64,000 bases of DNA from Geodermatophilus sp. DSM 44513 (GTDB lineage: Bacteria > Actinomycetota > Actinomycetes > Mycobacteriales > Geodermatophilaceae). This document shows positions 1 to 8,373 of this stretch, piece by piece. The number at the start of each line of letters is the position of its first letter. Position 1 is the first letter of the stretch. The stretch is taken from positions 4,030,001-4,094,000 of the forward strand of contig NZ_CP135963.1 of assembly GCF_032460525.1 (NCBI RefSeq), in the 5' to 3' direction. Position numbers and translations under genes: made by a program. The notes under the pieces were generated by a model that saw only the letters and a program-made list of their open reading frames with translations, was not told where the DNA came from and searched no databases.

Positions 1-196
1 CGGTGTAGTCGACGTGCATAGCGAAGATGAACGCCGCTGGCTTGAGCTTCGGGGACGCGAAGCCGACCAGCACCGTGGGGTACTCGGCGGCCAGCAGGAA
101 GATGCCGAGGGACCGGTGCCGGGCCGCGTCCCGGGAAAGGTTGGCGACCTCTCGGTCGTACTTCACACGTGTGACCTGCGGATGTACCGCACCCAT
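1..196 (-). CDS. E2-like (UBC-fold) protein, N-terminal part only
   Basis: The reading frame begins at ATG 196, eight bases after the stop of the ubiquitin-like gene, and runs off the window edge. The 65 visible residues include LLAAEYPTVLVGFASP and then FIFAMHVDYT, a strand pattern like the start of the prokaryotic E2/UBC fold. The catalytic region would lie outside the window. The 8-nt spacing behind a Ubl that ends in Gly-Gly supports a conjugation operon. The E2 call is inferred from position and strand pattern; the frame and operon spacing are seen directly. It could instead be another partner of the Ubl. Confidence 0.5.
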   Translation of the reverse strand, partial: MGAVHPQVTRVKYDREVANLSRDAARHRSLGIFLLAAEYPTVLVGFASPKLKPAAFIFAMHVDYT

Positions 197-204
197 GGTC
201 AAGG

Positions 205-513
205 TCAGCCGCCGATGCCGGCGCGCAGGTTGAGGAACAGCTGGGCGTCGTCGGCGAGCTCGAGCTTCTTGATGTGGAGGGACAGATCGGTCAGCGGGGT
301 GCCGTCGGGGGCGCGCAGCTCCCAGTTCTCGATCGGCTGACCGGAGTTCTGGGTCTGCTCGAGGGCTCGGCCGGCGATCTCGAGCAGGGTCGGGTTGCCG
401 CGGAAGGTGACGACGGTGGCTGCACCGTTCACCACCACCACGACCAGAGACTCGCCCTTGTCAGCGGGGGGCTTGCCGCGATCGGACTGGTCGAACTTGG
501 CCAAGGTGACCAT
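205..513 (-). CDS. Ubiquitin-like protein with C-terminal Gly-Gly (DUF2604-like)
   Basis: A protein of about 102 residues with a beta-grasp-like pattern (ESLVVVVVNGAATVVTF, then LELADDAQLFLNLRAGIGG). It ends exactly in Gly-Gly before TGA, as a ready-to-conjugate ubiquitin-like modifier does. It resembles the DUF2604 prokaryotic Ubl group. The start is uncertain: an AAGGAG sequence abuts ATG 513 too closely, so TTG 504, nine bases from that site, may be used. The next gene on the same strand looks E2-like. The expected role is covalent attachment to a target or lipid within a bacterial ubiquitination-like system. E1 and JAB partners, if present, are beyond the window edge. Confidence 0.7.
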   Translation of the reverse strand: MVTLAKFDQSDRGKPPADKGESLVVVVVNGAATVVTFRGNPTLLEIAGRALEQTQNSGQPIENWELRAPDGTPLTDLSLHIKKLELADDAQLFLNLRAGIGG

Positions 514-663
514 CTCCTTCGGTTTGGCGGTGGTAGGTGCCTGCGGCCGGCGGCGCCCCGGGGGCGAGCGCAAGCCTCTCACACGGATTCCACTAGATCC
601 AGTGGGACTCGATGGGATGATTGGGCATACCGGACGGACGTGCGCGTGGCAAGCTGCACAGGT

Positions 664-1485
664 ATGACGTGGCGGCCGGTGAACACAGAGCAATGCCCCA
701 GGCCCGCGCAGTCGTGGTGGCCTGTCGGGGACTTCGGCGCCCTAGCAGACCCTCCTTCCATGCACGGCGGGGCTCAGTCCCCTGTTGCGTACCAGGAGGG
801 ACTGACACTTCCGAGGTTGGTCGTCTACACGGTGGCCACCGGAGGGCTTATTGACTTGCCCAGCGTCCCCAGTTCGGTCCGGCATGTGGCGGCAAATCAA
901 CTAGGTAGTAGGCAGCCGACGGTTCTCGTACTCGAGCTGGGGTCAGCGCGGTTCGAAGTGCAGACACTGCTGGAGATGCTCACACCGCTGGCCAGGGAGA
1001 TTCGCGCTGGGCGGTTCGGCGACGTGGTGCTTGTCGTGGCCACGACTCAGGAAAGTGTGGCGCGCATCGTCCGCATGGTCTCGGAAACCGAAGCTCTCCC
1101 CATGTACGTGACGCCATCAGCCGCCCAGGTCAAACATGCGCATCCCGCTGGCCGGCTGACCCCGACGGAGAAGGCGAGCCTGGAAGCCCTCGACTTCCTA
1201 GGGGGCCACGTCACCGTGAACAGGTTCGCGGCCGAGACGTCTCTGGAGTTGACGGCCGCGGGTAACCGCTTGAGCAACTTGGCCCGTCGTGGGTACGTCC
1301 TTCGCCTGCCTCGCTCGCGCCGAGAGGGTGACCTCTTCGTCAGCTTGGCGGCACTTCCAGGGCACGGCGAGGAAAACGTGCCTTCAATCGATGAGCGACT
1401 CATCCGCGTCTACAACGCTGAGCCCACCGGCGACTACGTCAGCCAGTCCGCAACTACTGCCGTGACTGTCAACTCTACGCCCTGA
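664..1485 (+). CDS. Winged-helix protein divergent from the Ubl gene
   Basis: About 273 residues from ATG 664. ATG 760 is an equally possible start because the first 50 residues look unstructured. The middle (VLVLELGSARFEVQTLL, then FGDVVLVVATTQESV) resembles an alpha/beta sensor domain. The C-terminal third (LTPTEKASLEALDFLGG, then ETSLELTAAGNRLSNL and RRGYVLRLP) reads as a MarR-like winged helix with a recognition helix and wing. No known family was recognised. It is transcribed away from the Ubl/E2-like operon and could regulate it or sense an associated signal; that link is inference from position only. Confidence 0.55.
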   Translation: MTWRPVNTEQCPRPAQSWWPVGDFGALADPPSMHGGAQSPVAYQEGLTLPRLVVYTVATGGLIDLPSVPSSVRHVAANQLGSRQPTVLVLELGSARFEVQTLLEMLTPLAREIRAGRFGDVVLVVATTQESVARIVRMVSETEALPMYVTPSAAQVKHAHPAGRLTPTEKASLEALDFLGGHVTVNRFAAETSLELTAAGNRLSNLARRGYVLRLPRSRREGDLFVSLAALPGHGEENVPSIDERLIRVYNAEPTGDYVSQSATTAVTVNSTP

Positions 1486-1573
1486 GCGGCGCCCAGAAGA
1501 CGGACACATGTCGTATGCGGGAGCGGTCTCCTCGTCGGACCATCTGGCCGCTGCTTGCCCTTGTGTTTGAGCT

Positions 1574-2494
1574 TTAGGTCATCCTGCTGTGGGCCGCGGC
1601 GATCCGGCCGGCTTCTGATCGAAGGGCTCGAAGGAGGGCGACCGCACCGGGGGACGGATCGGGCGCCGTCACCGCCACCACGGTGCGCTGCGGCGGGGTC
1701 GGTTCGTCGACTCCGAGAAGCGTCACGCCGGGCGGCACCGAGGCGGCCGCCACGCTCGGCACGACGGCGATGCCCAGCCCGGCGGCAACCAGTCCCAGCC
1801 GCGCCGGCCACTCTCTGACGGCGTAGGCGACCCGGGGCGTACCGGACGCGCCCGGCCATGCCCCCAGCAAGGGATCCCCGCCTCCCGCGTCACCCACCAC
1901 CCACGGTTCGTCCTCCAGCTCACCCAGGTCGACGACCGTCCGGCCCGCCAGCCGATGAGTCGTGGCGACCGCGACCATGAGTCGGCCCTGCAGGAGAACA
2001 GTGGACCGCAGACCCTCCAGGGAATGGGGCAGGTCAGGCCCCGTCGCGATGACCGCCAGCTGCAGACGCCCGGCCCGCACACGCCGAAGGTGGGTGGGCG
2101 TCGTCCCCTCGCGCAGGGTCACGGCCACGGCCGGGTGCGCGCGCCCCAGTCGGGCCAGTGCCCGCGGCACCAGCACCGCAAGAGCCGACGGGAAGGCGCC
2201 GATGGCGACCCGGCCCTCCAGACGGTCCCGCAGACCCGCCAGCTCGGACGTGACGGCCTCGACATCCCGCAGCAGCATCGCCGCGTGACGAAGCAGCGTC
2301 ACCCCGGCCTCAGTCGGCCGCACCCCACGGGGAAGGCGCTCGAACAGCTGCGCACCGGCCGCCGCTTCCATGGCGCCGACCTGGCGGGACACCGCTGACT
2401 GCGTATAGCCCAGTGAGTCGGCGGCCGCCGTGAACGAGCCCTGCGCCGCGACCTCCTGAACCACCCGCAGGCCGACCAACGTCAATTCAGCCAT
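1574..2494 (-). CDS. LysR-family transcriptional regulator
   Basis: 306 residues from ATG 2494, chosen because GGAGGGG lies about six bases upstream; longer in-frame starts lack this site. The N-terminal winged helix is typical of LysR (GSFTAAADSLGYTQSAVSRQV, followed by LFERLPRGVRPTEAG). The rest is a periplasmic-binding-protein-like effector domain ending AAHSRMT. It is divergent from an SDR gene across 140 bases that contain a T-N11-A palindrome, the usual arrangement for a LysR protein controlling its neighbour. The effector cannot be read from the sequence. Length and domain order are normal. Confidence 0.9.
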   Translation of the reverse strand: MAELTLVGLRVVQEVAAQGSFTAAADSLGYTQSAVSRQVGAMEAAAGAQLFERLPRGVRPTEAGVTLLRHAAMLLRDVEAVTSELAGLRDRLEGRVAIGAFPSALAVLVPRALARLGRAHPAVAVTLREGTTPTHLRRVRAGRLQLAVIATGPDLPHSLEGLRSTVLLQGRLMVAVATTHRLAGRTVVDLGELEDEPWVVGDAGGGDPLLGAWPGASGTPRVAYAVREWPARLGLVAAGLGIAVVPSVAAASVPPGVTLLGVDEPTPPQRTVVAVTAPDPSPGAVALLRALRSEAGRIAAAHSRMT

Positions 2495-2525
2495 CAGGCC
2501 CCCCTCCGCACGAGACATGTTCCGC

Positions 2526-2542
2526 CATGCGTATAAGGCATG
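2526..2542. promoter_or_regulatory. Candidate LysR operator
   Basis: CATGC and GCATG arms are separated by 7 bases, with an internal T-N11-A signature (T2528, A2540). It lies between the divergent LysR and SDR starts, where a LysR box is expected. Only the symmetry is seen; binding is inferred. Confidence 0.4.
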
Positions 2543-2634
2543 CCAACTGTGCGTGATCTTCGCTGGTCGCATCCCAGGGACCGCCTTAGCTTCGCGGGGG
2601 TCAGCACCCAGCACCACCGACGACGAGGCGTGAC

Positions 2635-3474
2635 GTGACCAAGACGTGGTTCATCACCGGCACTTCCAGTGGCTTCGGCCGAACCCTCACCGAGCTGCTG
2701 CTGGCGCGCGGCGACACCGTCGCCGCGACGCTCCGCACACCGCCGCGACTGGACGACCTGGCCACCCGCTACGGGGACCAACTGTGGGTTCAAGCCCTGG
2801 ACGTGACCGATACCGCACGGCTGCGGGAGGTCGTCGATGCAGCATTCGCCGACCTGGGCCGCATCGACGTGGTCGTCTCCAACGCGGGAAGCGGAGTCCT
2901 GGGGACAGCCGAAGAACTGAGCGACGCACACATCGAGAGCTCGATTGCCACCAACCTCACCGCCTCCATCCAGTTGGCCCGGGCGGTCGTACCGCACCTG
3001 CGGGCCCAGGGCGGCGGGCGCATCGTGCAGCTGTCGAGCATGGGCGGACACATCGCCTACCCGGGCTTCTCGCTCTACCACGCGACGAAGTGGGGCATCG
3101 AGGGCTTCTACGAGGCCTTCGCCCCGGAGGTCGAGCCGTTCGGCATTCGCACCACGCTGGTCGAGCCCGGGATGGTGCGCACCCCGTTCTTCGAGGCCGC
3201 CGTGCGAGAACCGGAACACCCGGCCTACGCCGGCAACCCGGCCATCACGCGCACCGACATCCCCCTGGAGCAGATGCCCGGCGACCAGGCGAAGGTCGCC
3301 GCCGCGATCATCGCCATCGGCGACCTCGAGCAGCCACCACGTCGCCAGCTCCTCGGCTCCGATGCCTACGCCCTGGTGAGGACGGCACTGCAGCAGCGGC
3401 TGGCCGCCGTGGATACGCAGCGCGCCGTCGCGCTGACGACCGACGTCGACGGCTTCTCCCCCACGGCGTCCTGA
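2635..3474 (+). CDS. Short-chain dehydrogenase/reductase (module 1, SDR-A)
   Basis: 279 residues from GTG 2635. The Rossmann motif TGTSSGFG near residue 8, the NAG motif (SNAGSG) and the catalytic YHATK (Tyr-x-x-x-Lys) are all present, so this should be an active classical NAD(P)H-dependent SDR. The region EPGMVRTPFFEAAV is the usual post-catalytic segment. The substrate is unknown. It is probably under the control of the divergent LysR and is followed 74 bases later by a second, frameshifted SDR. A close paralogue with the same gene order lies at 26880-27711. Confidence 0.92.
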   Translation: MTKTWFITGTSSGFGRTLTELLLARGDTVAATLRTPPRLDDLATRYGDQLWVQALDVTDTARLREVVDAAFADLGRIDVVVSNAGSGVLGTAEELSDAHIESSIATNLTASIQLARAVVPHLRAQGGGRIVQLSSMGGHIAYPGFSLYHATKWGIEGFYEAFAPEVEPFGIRTTLVEPGMVRTPFFEAAVREPEHPAYAGNPAITRTDIPLEQMPGDQAKVAAAIIAIGDLEQPPRRQLLGSDAYALVRTALQQRLAAVDTQRAVALTTDVDGFSPTAS

Positions 3475-3548
3475 GACCCCTCCGGCGCATCGCCTCACCC
3501 CGACGTCCGCGCTACCTACCGCCCCTTCACGCACCGAGGAACAACCCC

Positions 3549-4296
3549 ATGAACAGATTCGCGGACAGGACCGTCCTCGTCACGGCTCCGAGGCGCCCTC
3601 GGTAGCAACCTCGCGCGCCGCTTCGCGACCGAAGGCGCCCACGTCGTCCTCGGCGCGCGCCGGAAGGAGCAGGTTGCAGAGCTCCTTCACGAGCTCGGCG
3701 CCGACCGCGCACTGTTCGTCGAGCTGAACGTCACCGACGAACAGCAGTGGAACGACGCCGTCCGGGGCGCCGAAGATGCCTTCGGACCGGTGGCGGTCCT
3801 GGTCAACAACGCCGCTCGGGCGATTGTCGGCACGAGCATGTCGCTGACGACCGACGAGTTCCGAGAGGTGATGGACACCAACCTCGTCGGCACCTTCCTC
3901 GGCACCCGGGCTGTTGTGCCGTCCATGCGGCGTGCCGGTGGGGGCTGCATTGTCAACGTCAACTCCATCGCCGGCCTCGGCACCGCGGCCAGCCTCGCCG
4001 CCTACGGCACCAGCAAGTGGGCCATCCGCGGTCTGACCCGCATCGCAGCCAAAGAACTCGGCCGGGAGGGCATTCGCGTCAACGGCGTCCACCCCGGCGT
4101 CATCGAGACACCCCTCGCCTACGACCCAACGACCGGCAGGCTCAACGTCGGCGTGGAGGACCAGCCGATCCCTCGGCTCGCCGACGTGGACGAGGTCAGC
4201 ACATTGGTCCTGTTCGTGGCCTCGGACGATGCCGCCTACTCCACCGGCACTGAATTCGTTGCCGACGGCGGCTACCTACTCGGCCCCGTCGCGTGA
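3549..4296 (+). pseudogene. Short-chain dehydrogenase, frameshifted in the NAD(P) motif (module 1, SDR-B)
   Basis: ATG 3549 starts MNRFADRTVLVTA and hits TAG at about 3603. The rest of an SDR continues in the +1 frame from about 3590: LGSNLARRFATEG, VLVNNAARAIVG, catalytic YGTSKWA, and LVLFVASDDAAYSTGT near the C-terminus. Adding one G in each of two short G runs (near 3584-3593) restores a TGSGGALG-type glycine motif. Either the gene is dead or the run lengths are misread. If corrected it is a complete SDR of roughly 249 residues. The paralogue at 27732-28587 is damaged too. Confidence 0.75.
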
Positions 4297-4594
4297 GCCG
4301 GCCGAGGCAGCGATCCCCTCCTCGCGACGCTTCGTCGCTCGCTGCCTGCAGCAGTCGCGGTCCCCACTCGGGCGCAGCCGAGGGAACACCCCTTCCAATA
4401 CGCGGCGAGCCACCTCCTCGGAGAGGGCCTCGACAGCTCGAGCCCGCGAACGAAGGACGCCACAACGCCTACTGCGGCCGGACACCCTCCGCCCGACGCG
4501 CAAGAACGGCCCGGCCCCGCGCCGTCGCGGAGCTGGGCAGGAGTGCGGACATCTGTCCCTGAGCGGGCCGCTCCGGCGGGCAGCACTCGTCACA
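4297..4594. other. Non-coding or unassigned stretch
   Basis: About 300 bases between the frameshifted SDR and the small minus-strand gene. Open frames on both strands are arginine- and proline-rich shadows without recognisable domains. No RNA gene or repeat was seen. Confidence 0.5.
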
Positions 4595-4801
4595 TCACGG
4601 GACCCAGGCGAAGAAGAACTGCCATAGGTGGCCGTCCTGCCTCTCCAGGCGGAAATAGCCCCACCTGGCGGCGAACGTGCACTCCGGAATCGGAAAGTCC
4701 AGCGCCAGCCCGTGAGCCCGCGTTATTGCCTCGGCATCATCCTCGGCGTCGAACGTTTCGATCACGGTCAAGTTCCCGGCGAGCAGTCGGTAGCTCGGCA
4801 T
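4595..4801 (-). CDS. Small hypothetical protein, 68 residues
   Basis: ATG 4801 is preceded by GGGGAG seven bases upstream, which decides this start over a longer one at 4897. The protein has a compact alpha/beta pattern (MPSYRLLAGNLTVIETF, then DAEDDAEAITRAHGLAL) and ends in an aromatic-rich strand pair (GHLWQFFFAWVP). The pattern of a short strand, an acidic D-D-A-E-A-I helix and a following strand is common in small cytoplasmic proteins of unknown role. No function is assigned. It is isolated, with no close operon partner. Confidence 0.6.
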   Translation of the reverse strand: MPSYRLLAGNLTVIETFDAEDDAEAITRAHGLALDFPIPECTFAARWGYFRLERQDGHLWQFFFAWVP

Positions 4802-4909
4802 CGTGGCTCCCCGTAGCTGCTGTCGGGCAGCCGTCGGGAGCCACGTACGCACATCCGCGACGAGAGTCAGCGCTGACGCTTTAAGGTTGTAGTACACAGG
4901 GGCCTGGCG

Positions 4910-4940
4910 GCGCCGTCTCCACTGCCCTTGGAGGCGGCGC
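4910..4940. other. Strong hairpin in a gene-poor region
   Basis: GCGCCG-T-CTCCA pairs with TGGAG-G-CGGCGC around a 7-base loop, giving a 12-pair stem including one T/G wobble. No T tract follows, so it is not a classical terminator. It sits upstream of the small minus-strand gene. Confidence 0.5.
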
Positions 4941-5593
4941 CGTCCAGCGGAACCTAGGTGCTACCTGCGGGTATGCCGACACCTCCGAGATACTGTGAGC
5001 AGGGTCACAATTGTCCGGTCGACCCTGGGTGGGGCCCTCACCGAACCGCACGGCGGGTCGCGCCCTCGGAGCGCAGCCATGTGGCAGGGGCACGTAACAC
5101 CGCCGTCCGCCCCCGTGGGGCCGTGGTGTCCTCACGACGCACGCGCTACATGGCCGCGCCGGATCGGACTTCCTGCCCATGCGCGCGACTCGGGTGAATC
5201 CGCCGGCGCCTGGTTATCGGCGCTGGGGCCGCTCAGCAGCGGGCGGTTCAGGGGCACGGGTCCACCAAACCGCTCGGTTCAGGCGGCCAAAGGAGCAGCT
5301 GCCTGAACCGGGCTCGCGACCGTCGCCCAATGGACCGCTGCACAGTTCGAGAATCACCAGCCGGCTGGCGGCCAGCCCGACCGCCGATTCAGGGAGGCAT
5401 CGAGGGCGACGCCCATCGGCCCCGACTCCTCGATGACCCAGTCAACCGTCGCTGCCTCATTCCTGGCGCTCGGCCACACAGCGCAGCGGGGTCCCAGTCC
5501 AGGAGGAAGGCGAACTCCTCGGCGGCCAGCTCTGCGTGGGCCTGGCGGGCCTGAGCCTGGCCGTCTCGTGCAGCGGCCGCAGCCGCAGCCCTG
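4941..5593. other. Gene-poor stretch with CGGTTCAGG repeats
   Basis: No convincing gene. CGGTTCAGG occurs at 5244-5252 and again at 5275, where CGGTTCAGGC (5275-5284) faces its perfect inverse GCCTGAACCG (5301-5310) across 16 bases. The other open frames are low-complexity shadows. A minus-strand stretch around 5470-5570 reads AEEFAFLLDWDPAALCG in one frame and could be a decayed coding fragment. Confidence 0.4.
5275..5310. repeat. Perfect 10-bp inverted repeat
   Basis: CGGTTCAGGC and GCCTGAACCG are separated by 16 bases; a third, direct copy of the core (CGGTTCAGG) lies at 5244. It could be an operator cluster or a recombination site. It has no assigned owner. Confidence 0.5.
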
Positions 5594-6559
5594 TCATGTG
5601 CCGGGCTCCTCTCGTCGCCCTCGGGCGCTCACCGCGACGACCGCTCCGGCCAGGAGGACGGCCGCTCCCAGGATCTGCAGATGGGTGAATGACTCGCCCA
5701 GGAAAGCCGCGGACCCGGCCACACCGAACAGGGGCACGGCGAACATGGCCAGCGTGGCCGTGGTGGGGCTGAGCGAGCGCAGGGCGATCGAGTACATCAG
5801 GTAGGCCACTGCGGTCGGGCCCACTCCCAGATAGACGAGGTTCACCCATGCGACGGCCGGAATCGCCGACCAGTGGACCTGCACCGCGGCGGGCAGGGCC
5901 ACGACCGCCAGAGCGACGGCACCGGCCACGGTGGCGCAGGTGGTGGCCAGCAGGGCATCCAGGCCGGCGAGCACCCGCTTGGAGACGACGGTGTAACCGG
6001 CCCAGCAGGCGGCGCCGGCGACGAAGAGCAGATCCCCGAGCAGCCGCGCGGATCCTGCAGTGGCCTCGATGCCGGCGAAGAACAGTGCGGCGCCGCCGGC
6101 ACCGACCAGCAGTCCGGCTACTCGAGCCGGAGCCGGACGCTCCCGACCAGCCAGGACGAAGGCGGCCGCGGTGAATACCGGGGAGAGCACCGGCACCAGA
6201 ACCGCGCCGTCAGCGGCCGGCGCCAGCGACAGCCCCCAGAAGAACAACACGTTGTAGGCGAAGACCCCGAGCAGCCCGGCTGCCGCGGCCCGGACCAGCA
6301 AGCGCCGGGCACCGGGACGGGTGGGCTCGGCACCAGTGACCCGGCGGGCTCGAGCGAGGCGCAGCAGCACCAGCAGCACCAGCACGGCCGCGCCGATGCC
6401 GAACCGCAGCGCGGCGGCCAGGGAGTGCGGAACCTGCTCGACCACGACCTTGGAACTGGGAAAGGCGCTGCCGAAGAACACCATCGTCGCGGCCAGATAC
6501 AGCACGGAGACCACACGCGCCCGGCCGCGTTCGGGCATCGGTGCGACGGTGGCGCTCAC
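5594..6559 (-). CDS. EamA/DMT-family membrane transporter
   Basis: 321 residues with about ten hydrophobic helices arranged as two EamA repeats. The first opens with LYLAATMVFFGSAFPSSKV and the second with LLFVAGAACWAGYTVVSKRV; the end is LGAAVLLAGAVVAVSA. The family exports small metabolites such as amino acids and nucleosides by drug/metabolite exchange. Its ATG overlaps the stop of the upstream DUF2000 gene by four bases (ATGA), so the two are cotranscribed and probably act together. The AraC gene upstream is divergent and may control the pair. The substrate is unknown. Confidence 0.9.
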   Translation of the reverse strand: MSATVAPMPERGRARVVSVLYLAATMVFFGSAFPSSKVVVEQVPHSLAAALRFGIGAAVLVLLVLLRLARARRVTGAEPTRPGARRLLVRAAAAGLLGVFAYNVLFFWGLSLAPAADGAVLVPVLSPVFTAAAFVLAGRERPAPARVAGLLVGAGGAALFFAGIEATAGSARLLGDLLFVAGAACWAGYTVVSKRVLAGLDALLATTCATVAGAVALAVVALPAAVQVHWSAIPAVAWVNLVYLGVGPTAVAYLMYSIALRSLSPTTATLAMFAVPLFGVAGSAAFLGESFTHLQILGAAVLLAGAVVAVSARGRREEPGT

Positions 6560-6987
6560 GGATGCATCCGGGCGCCCTTGAATGCCTTGTCCACCGCCGC
6601 CCGCGGCCCGTGCACCGCCAGACCGACCAGATCCAGGTCCGCCCCGGGCACTGCCCGCACCGCTGCGCGGTTGTCCTCGTCCGCGCCGGTGCTGAACAGG
6701 TCCGCGGTGAACACCGCAATCGCCAGGCCGCGTTCGAGAGCTCGGGTGCGGGCACGGGACAGCAGGTCGCCCGGGCCGGTCAGAACCAGCACCGGCTGCC
6801 GGAACATCGGTAGGTAACCGGTGCCATCACCATCGGCATACGGCTGCCCGATCACCTCAGGGTCGGTGGCGGCGATACCGCTGGCCAGAAACGCGGTCAC
6901 GTTCAGGCGCTGCCAAGTGGCCAGATCCTCCCGCAGGAGGACAGCGATCTTCGTCGCCCAGCGAGGGGCCGGCTGCTTGCTTTCCAC
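6556..6987 (-). CDS. DUF2000 family protein
   Basis: About 143 residues from GTG 6987. The hallmark start of the family is visible: TKIAVLLREDLATWQRLNV, then TAFLASG. The end is LVGLAVHGPRAAVDKAFKG. DUF2000 proteins are small alpha/beta proteins of unknown function often found beside transporters and regulators. The overlap with the EamA gene (ATGA) suggests a translationally coupled pair. Upstream in-frame sequence is antisense to the AraC gene and was not included. Biochemical role unknown. Confidence 0.8.
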   Translation of the reverse strand: MESKQPAPRWATKIAVLLREDLATWQRLNVTAFLASGIAATDPEVIGQPYADGDGTGYLPMFRQPVLVLTGPGDLLSRARTRALERGLAIAVFTADLFSTGADEDNRAAVRAVPGADLDLVGLAVHGPRAAVDKAFKGARMHP

Positions 6988-7035
6988 GCCCTCAGAATCA
7001 CCCGGGCCGCACCCAGGGTCTTGTACGTTCCTGAC

Positions 7036-7917
7036 ATGGCAGCAGGTCGCGGGGCCGCAGCGGGCCGCGAGACCGCCGACGGCGACCGGGTCGTCGCCTG
7101 GCGCCCCCACGTCCCCGGCCTGACGGAGGTTCTCCATGCCTCCTTCACCGATCACGCCTACCCCTCGCACACCCACGCCGCCTGGACGCTGCTGATCGTC
7201 GACGCGGGCGCCATCCGATACGACCTGGACCGGCACGCCCATGGCGCCTGGAGATCGGGTGTGACACTGCTGCCGCCGGGCGTGCCGCACGACGGCCGGT
7301 CCGACACCCCTGAAGGCTTCCGCAAGCGGGTGCTGTACCTGGCGCCCGACACCCTCGGTGAGGACCGCATCGGCGCCGCAGTGGACCGGCCGGCCTTCGA
7401 CGACCACACGCTCAGACACCGCCTGTCTCAGCTGCACGCCGCACTGGCGTACCGCACCGAATCGCTGGAGGCCCACAGCCGGTTCGCCTTCGTCCTCGAG
7501 CGCCTGAGCCAGCACCTGACCGGCACCGTGGCCGCGCCACCGCAGGTGCGCGACGACGTCCTGGCCGACCGGCTGCGCGAACTCCTCGACGTCCGCACCA
7601 GCCAAGGCCTCACCCTCACCGAGGCCGGAGAAGTACTCGGGGCGCATCCCACACACCTGGTGCGCTCCTTCACCCGCCGCCACGGCCTGCCACCACACCG
7701 CTACCTGACCGGCCGGCGGATCGACCTCGCCCGCCGACTGCTGCTCGACGGAATGCCCGCCGCGCAGGTAGCCACCGCAGCCGGCTTCCACGACCAGGCC
7801 CACGTGACCCGACACTTCCGCCGCATGCTGGCCACCACTCCAGCCGCCTACGCACGGTCCCGCCCTGCCGTCCCGCTGAGAAAACGAGCCACCAGGACGT
7901 CGAAGCCACCGGCGTGA
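7036..7917 (+). CDS. AraC-family transcriptional regulator
   Basis: 293 residues from ATG 7036 (a TTG lies 15 bases earlier). The N-terminal cupin-like sensor contains HTHAAWTLLIVDAG and LLPPGVPHDGR. The C-terminal half has the two AraC helix-turn-helix motifs, LTLTEAGEVLGAHPTHLVRSF and MPAAQVATAAGFHDQAHVTR, followed by the usual GxxPxxY element (TTPAAYA). It is divergent from the DUF2000/EamA operon with only about 48 bases between starts, so it is the likely local regulator of that exporter. Confidence 0.92.
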   Translation: MAAGRGAAAGRETADGDRVVAWRPHVPGLTEVLHASFTDHAYPSHTHAAWTLLIVDAGAIRYDLDRHAHGAWRSGVTLLPPGVPHDGRSDTPEGFRKRVLYLAPDTLGEDRIGAAVDRPAFDDHTLRHRLSQLHAALAYRTESLEAHSRFAFVLERLSQHLTGTVAAPPQVRDDVLADRLRELLDVRTSQGLTLTEAGEVLGAHPTHLVRSFTRRHGLPPHRYLTGRRIDLARRLLLDGMPAAQVATAAGFHDQAHVTRHFRRMLATTPAAYARSRPAVPLRKRATRTSKPPA

Positions 7918-7981
7918 ACCGAGTGCAGCACCGCACCGACGATCGCCCGTAAGCGGATCCCTGACCGGGCAGCGCGTACGG

Positions 7982-8329
7982 CTACGGGTTTGGGTGCGCG
8001 CGTGTGGAGACGAGGTATTCGACGAAGGCGCGCACCGCACGCCATTCGGCTTCGGTGAGTTCAGCGAACAGCGGATCACCGTCCGGCGCGGTCGGTCGTG
8101 CCGGGATGAGATCCGGCGGGACGTAGCCGGCGAGGTCCATGAGGCGTGCGTACGGAACCTGAAGCGTATGGCTGAGCCGGTACAGGACCTTGGGGGACGG
8201 GCTGTTCACTTGGCCGTGCTCGAGCTTGTGCAGGTATGCGGTCGACATGCCAGCGTCACGGGCGACGTCGGCCAGCGAGCGGCGGGCCGCCTCGCGCGCA
8301 TCCCCGAGTTCACGCCCCATCGCCAGCAT
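7982..8329 (-). CDS. XRE-family HTH regulator
   Basis: 115 residues from ATG 8329, preceded by AAAGGA six bases upstream. The helix-turn-helix is clear: RRSLADVARDAGMSTAYLHKL followed by EHGQVNSPSPKVLYRLS. The C-terminal part (LTEAEWRAVRAFVEYLVS) is a short helical segment. It is divergent from a thioesterase-like gene, and the 44-bp gap contains a perfect 6-bp inverted repeat, so control of itself and that neighbour is likely. Confidence 0.88.
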   Translation of the reverse strand: MLAMGRELGDAREAARRSLADVARDAGMSTAYLHKLEHGQVNSPSPKVLYRLSHTLQVPYARLMDLAGYVPPDLIPARPTAPDGDPLFAELTEAEWRAVRAFVEYLVSTRAHPNP

Positions 8330-8356
8330 GCCGATCCTTTCATTGGGTGTACAACT

Positions 8357-8370
8357 TCTACTACAGTAGA
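8357..8370. promoter_or_regulatory. Candidate XRE operator
   Basis: TCTACT-AC-AGTAGA, a perfect inverted repeat with a 2-base spacer, ends three bases before the ATG of the plus-strand gene. The surrounding bases are AT-rich compared with the coding regions. There is no Shine-Dalgarno site before that ATG, so the message may be leaderless. Confidence 0.45.
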
Positions 8371-8373
8371 CGC

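Noticed and set aside
274..663. A longer N-terminus for the winged-helix protein near the left edge
   Set aside because: These codons lie antisense to the ubiquitin-like gene and its upstream region and have no folded-protein pattern.
2494..3534. A minus-strand frame opposite the first SDR
   Set aside because: High-GC shadow frame; the plus-strand SDR has all catalytic motifs.
6556..8079. A long minus-strand frame across the AraC gene
   Set aside because: Only its last 143 residues carry DUF2000 features; the rest is the antisense of the AraC coding sequence.
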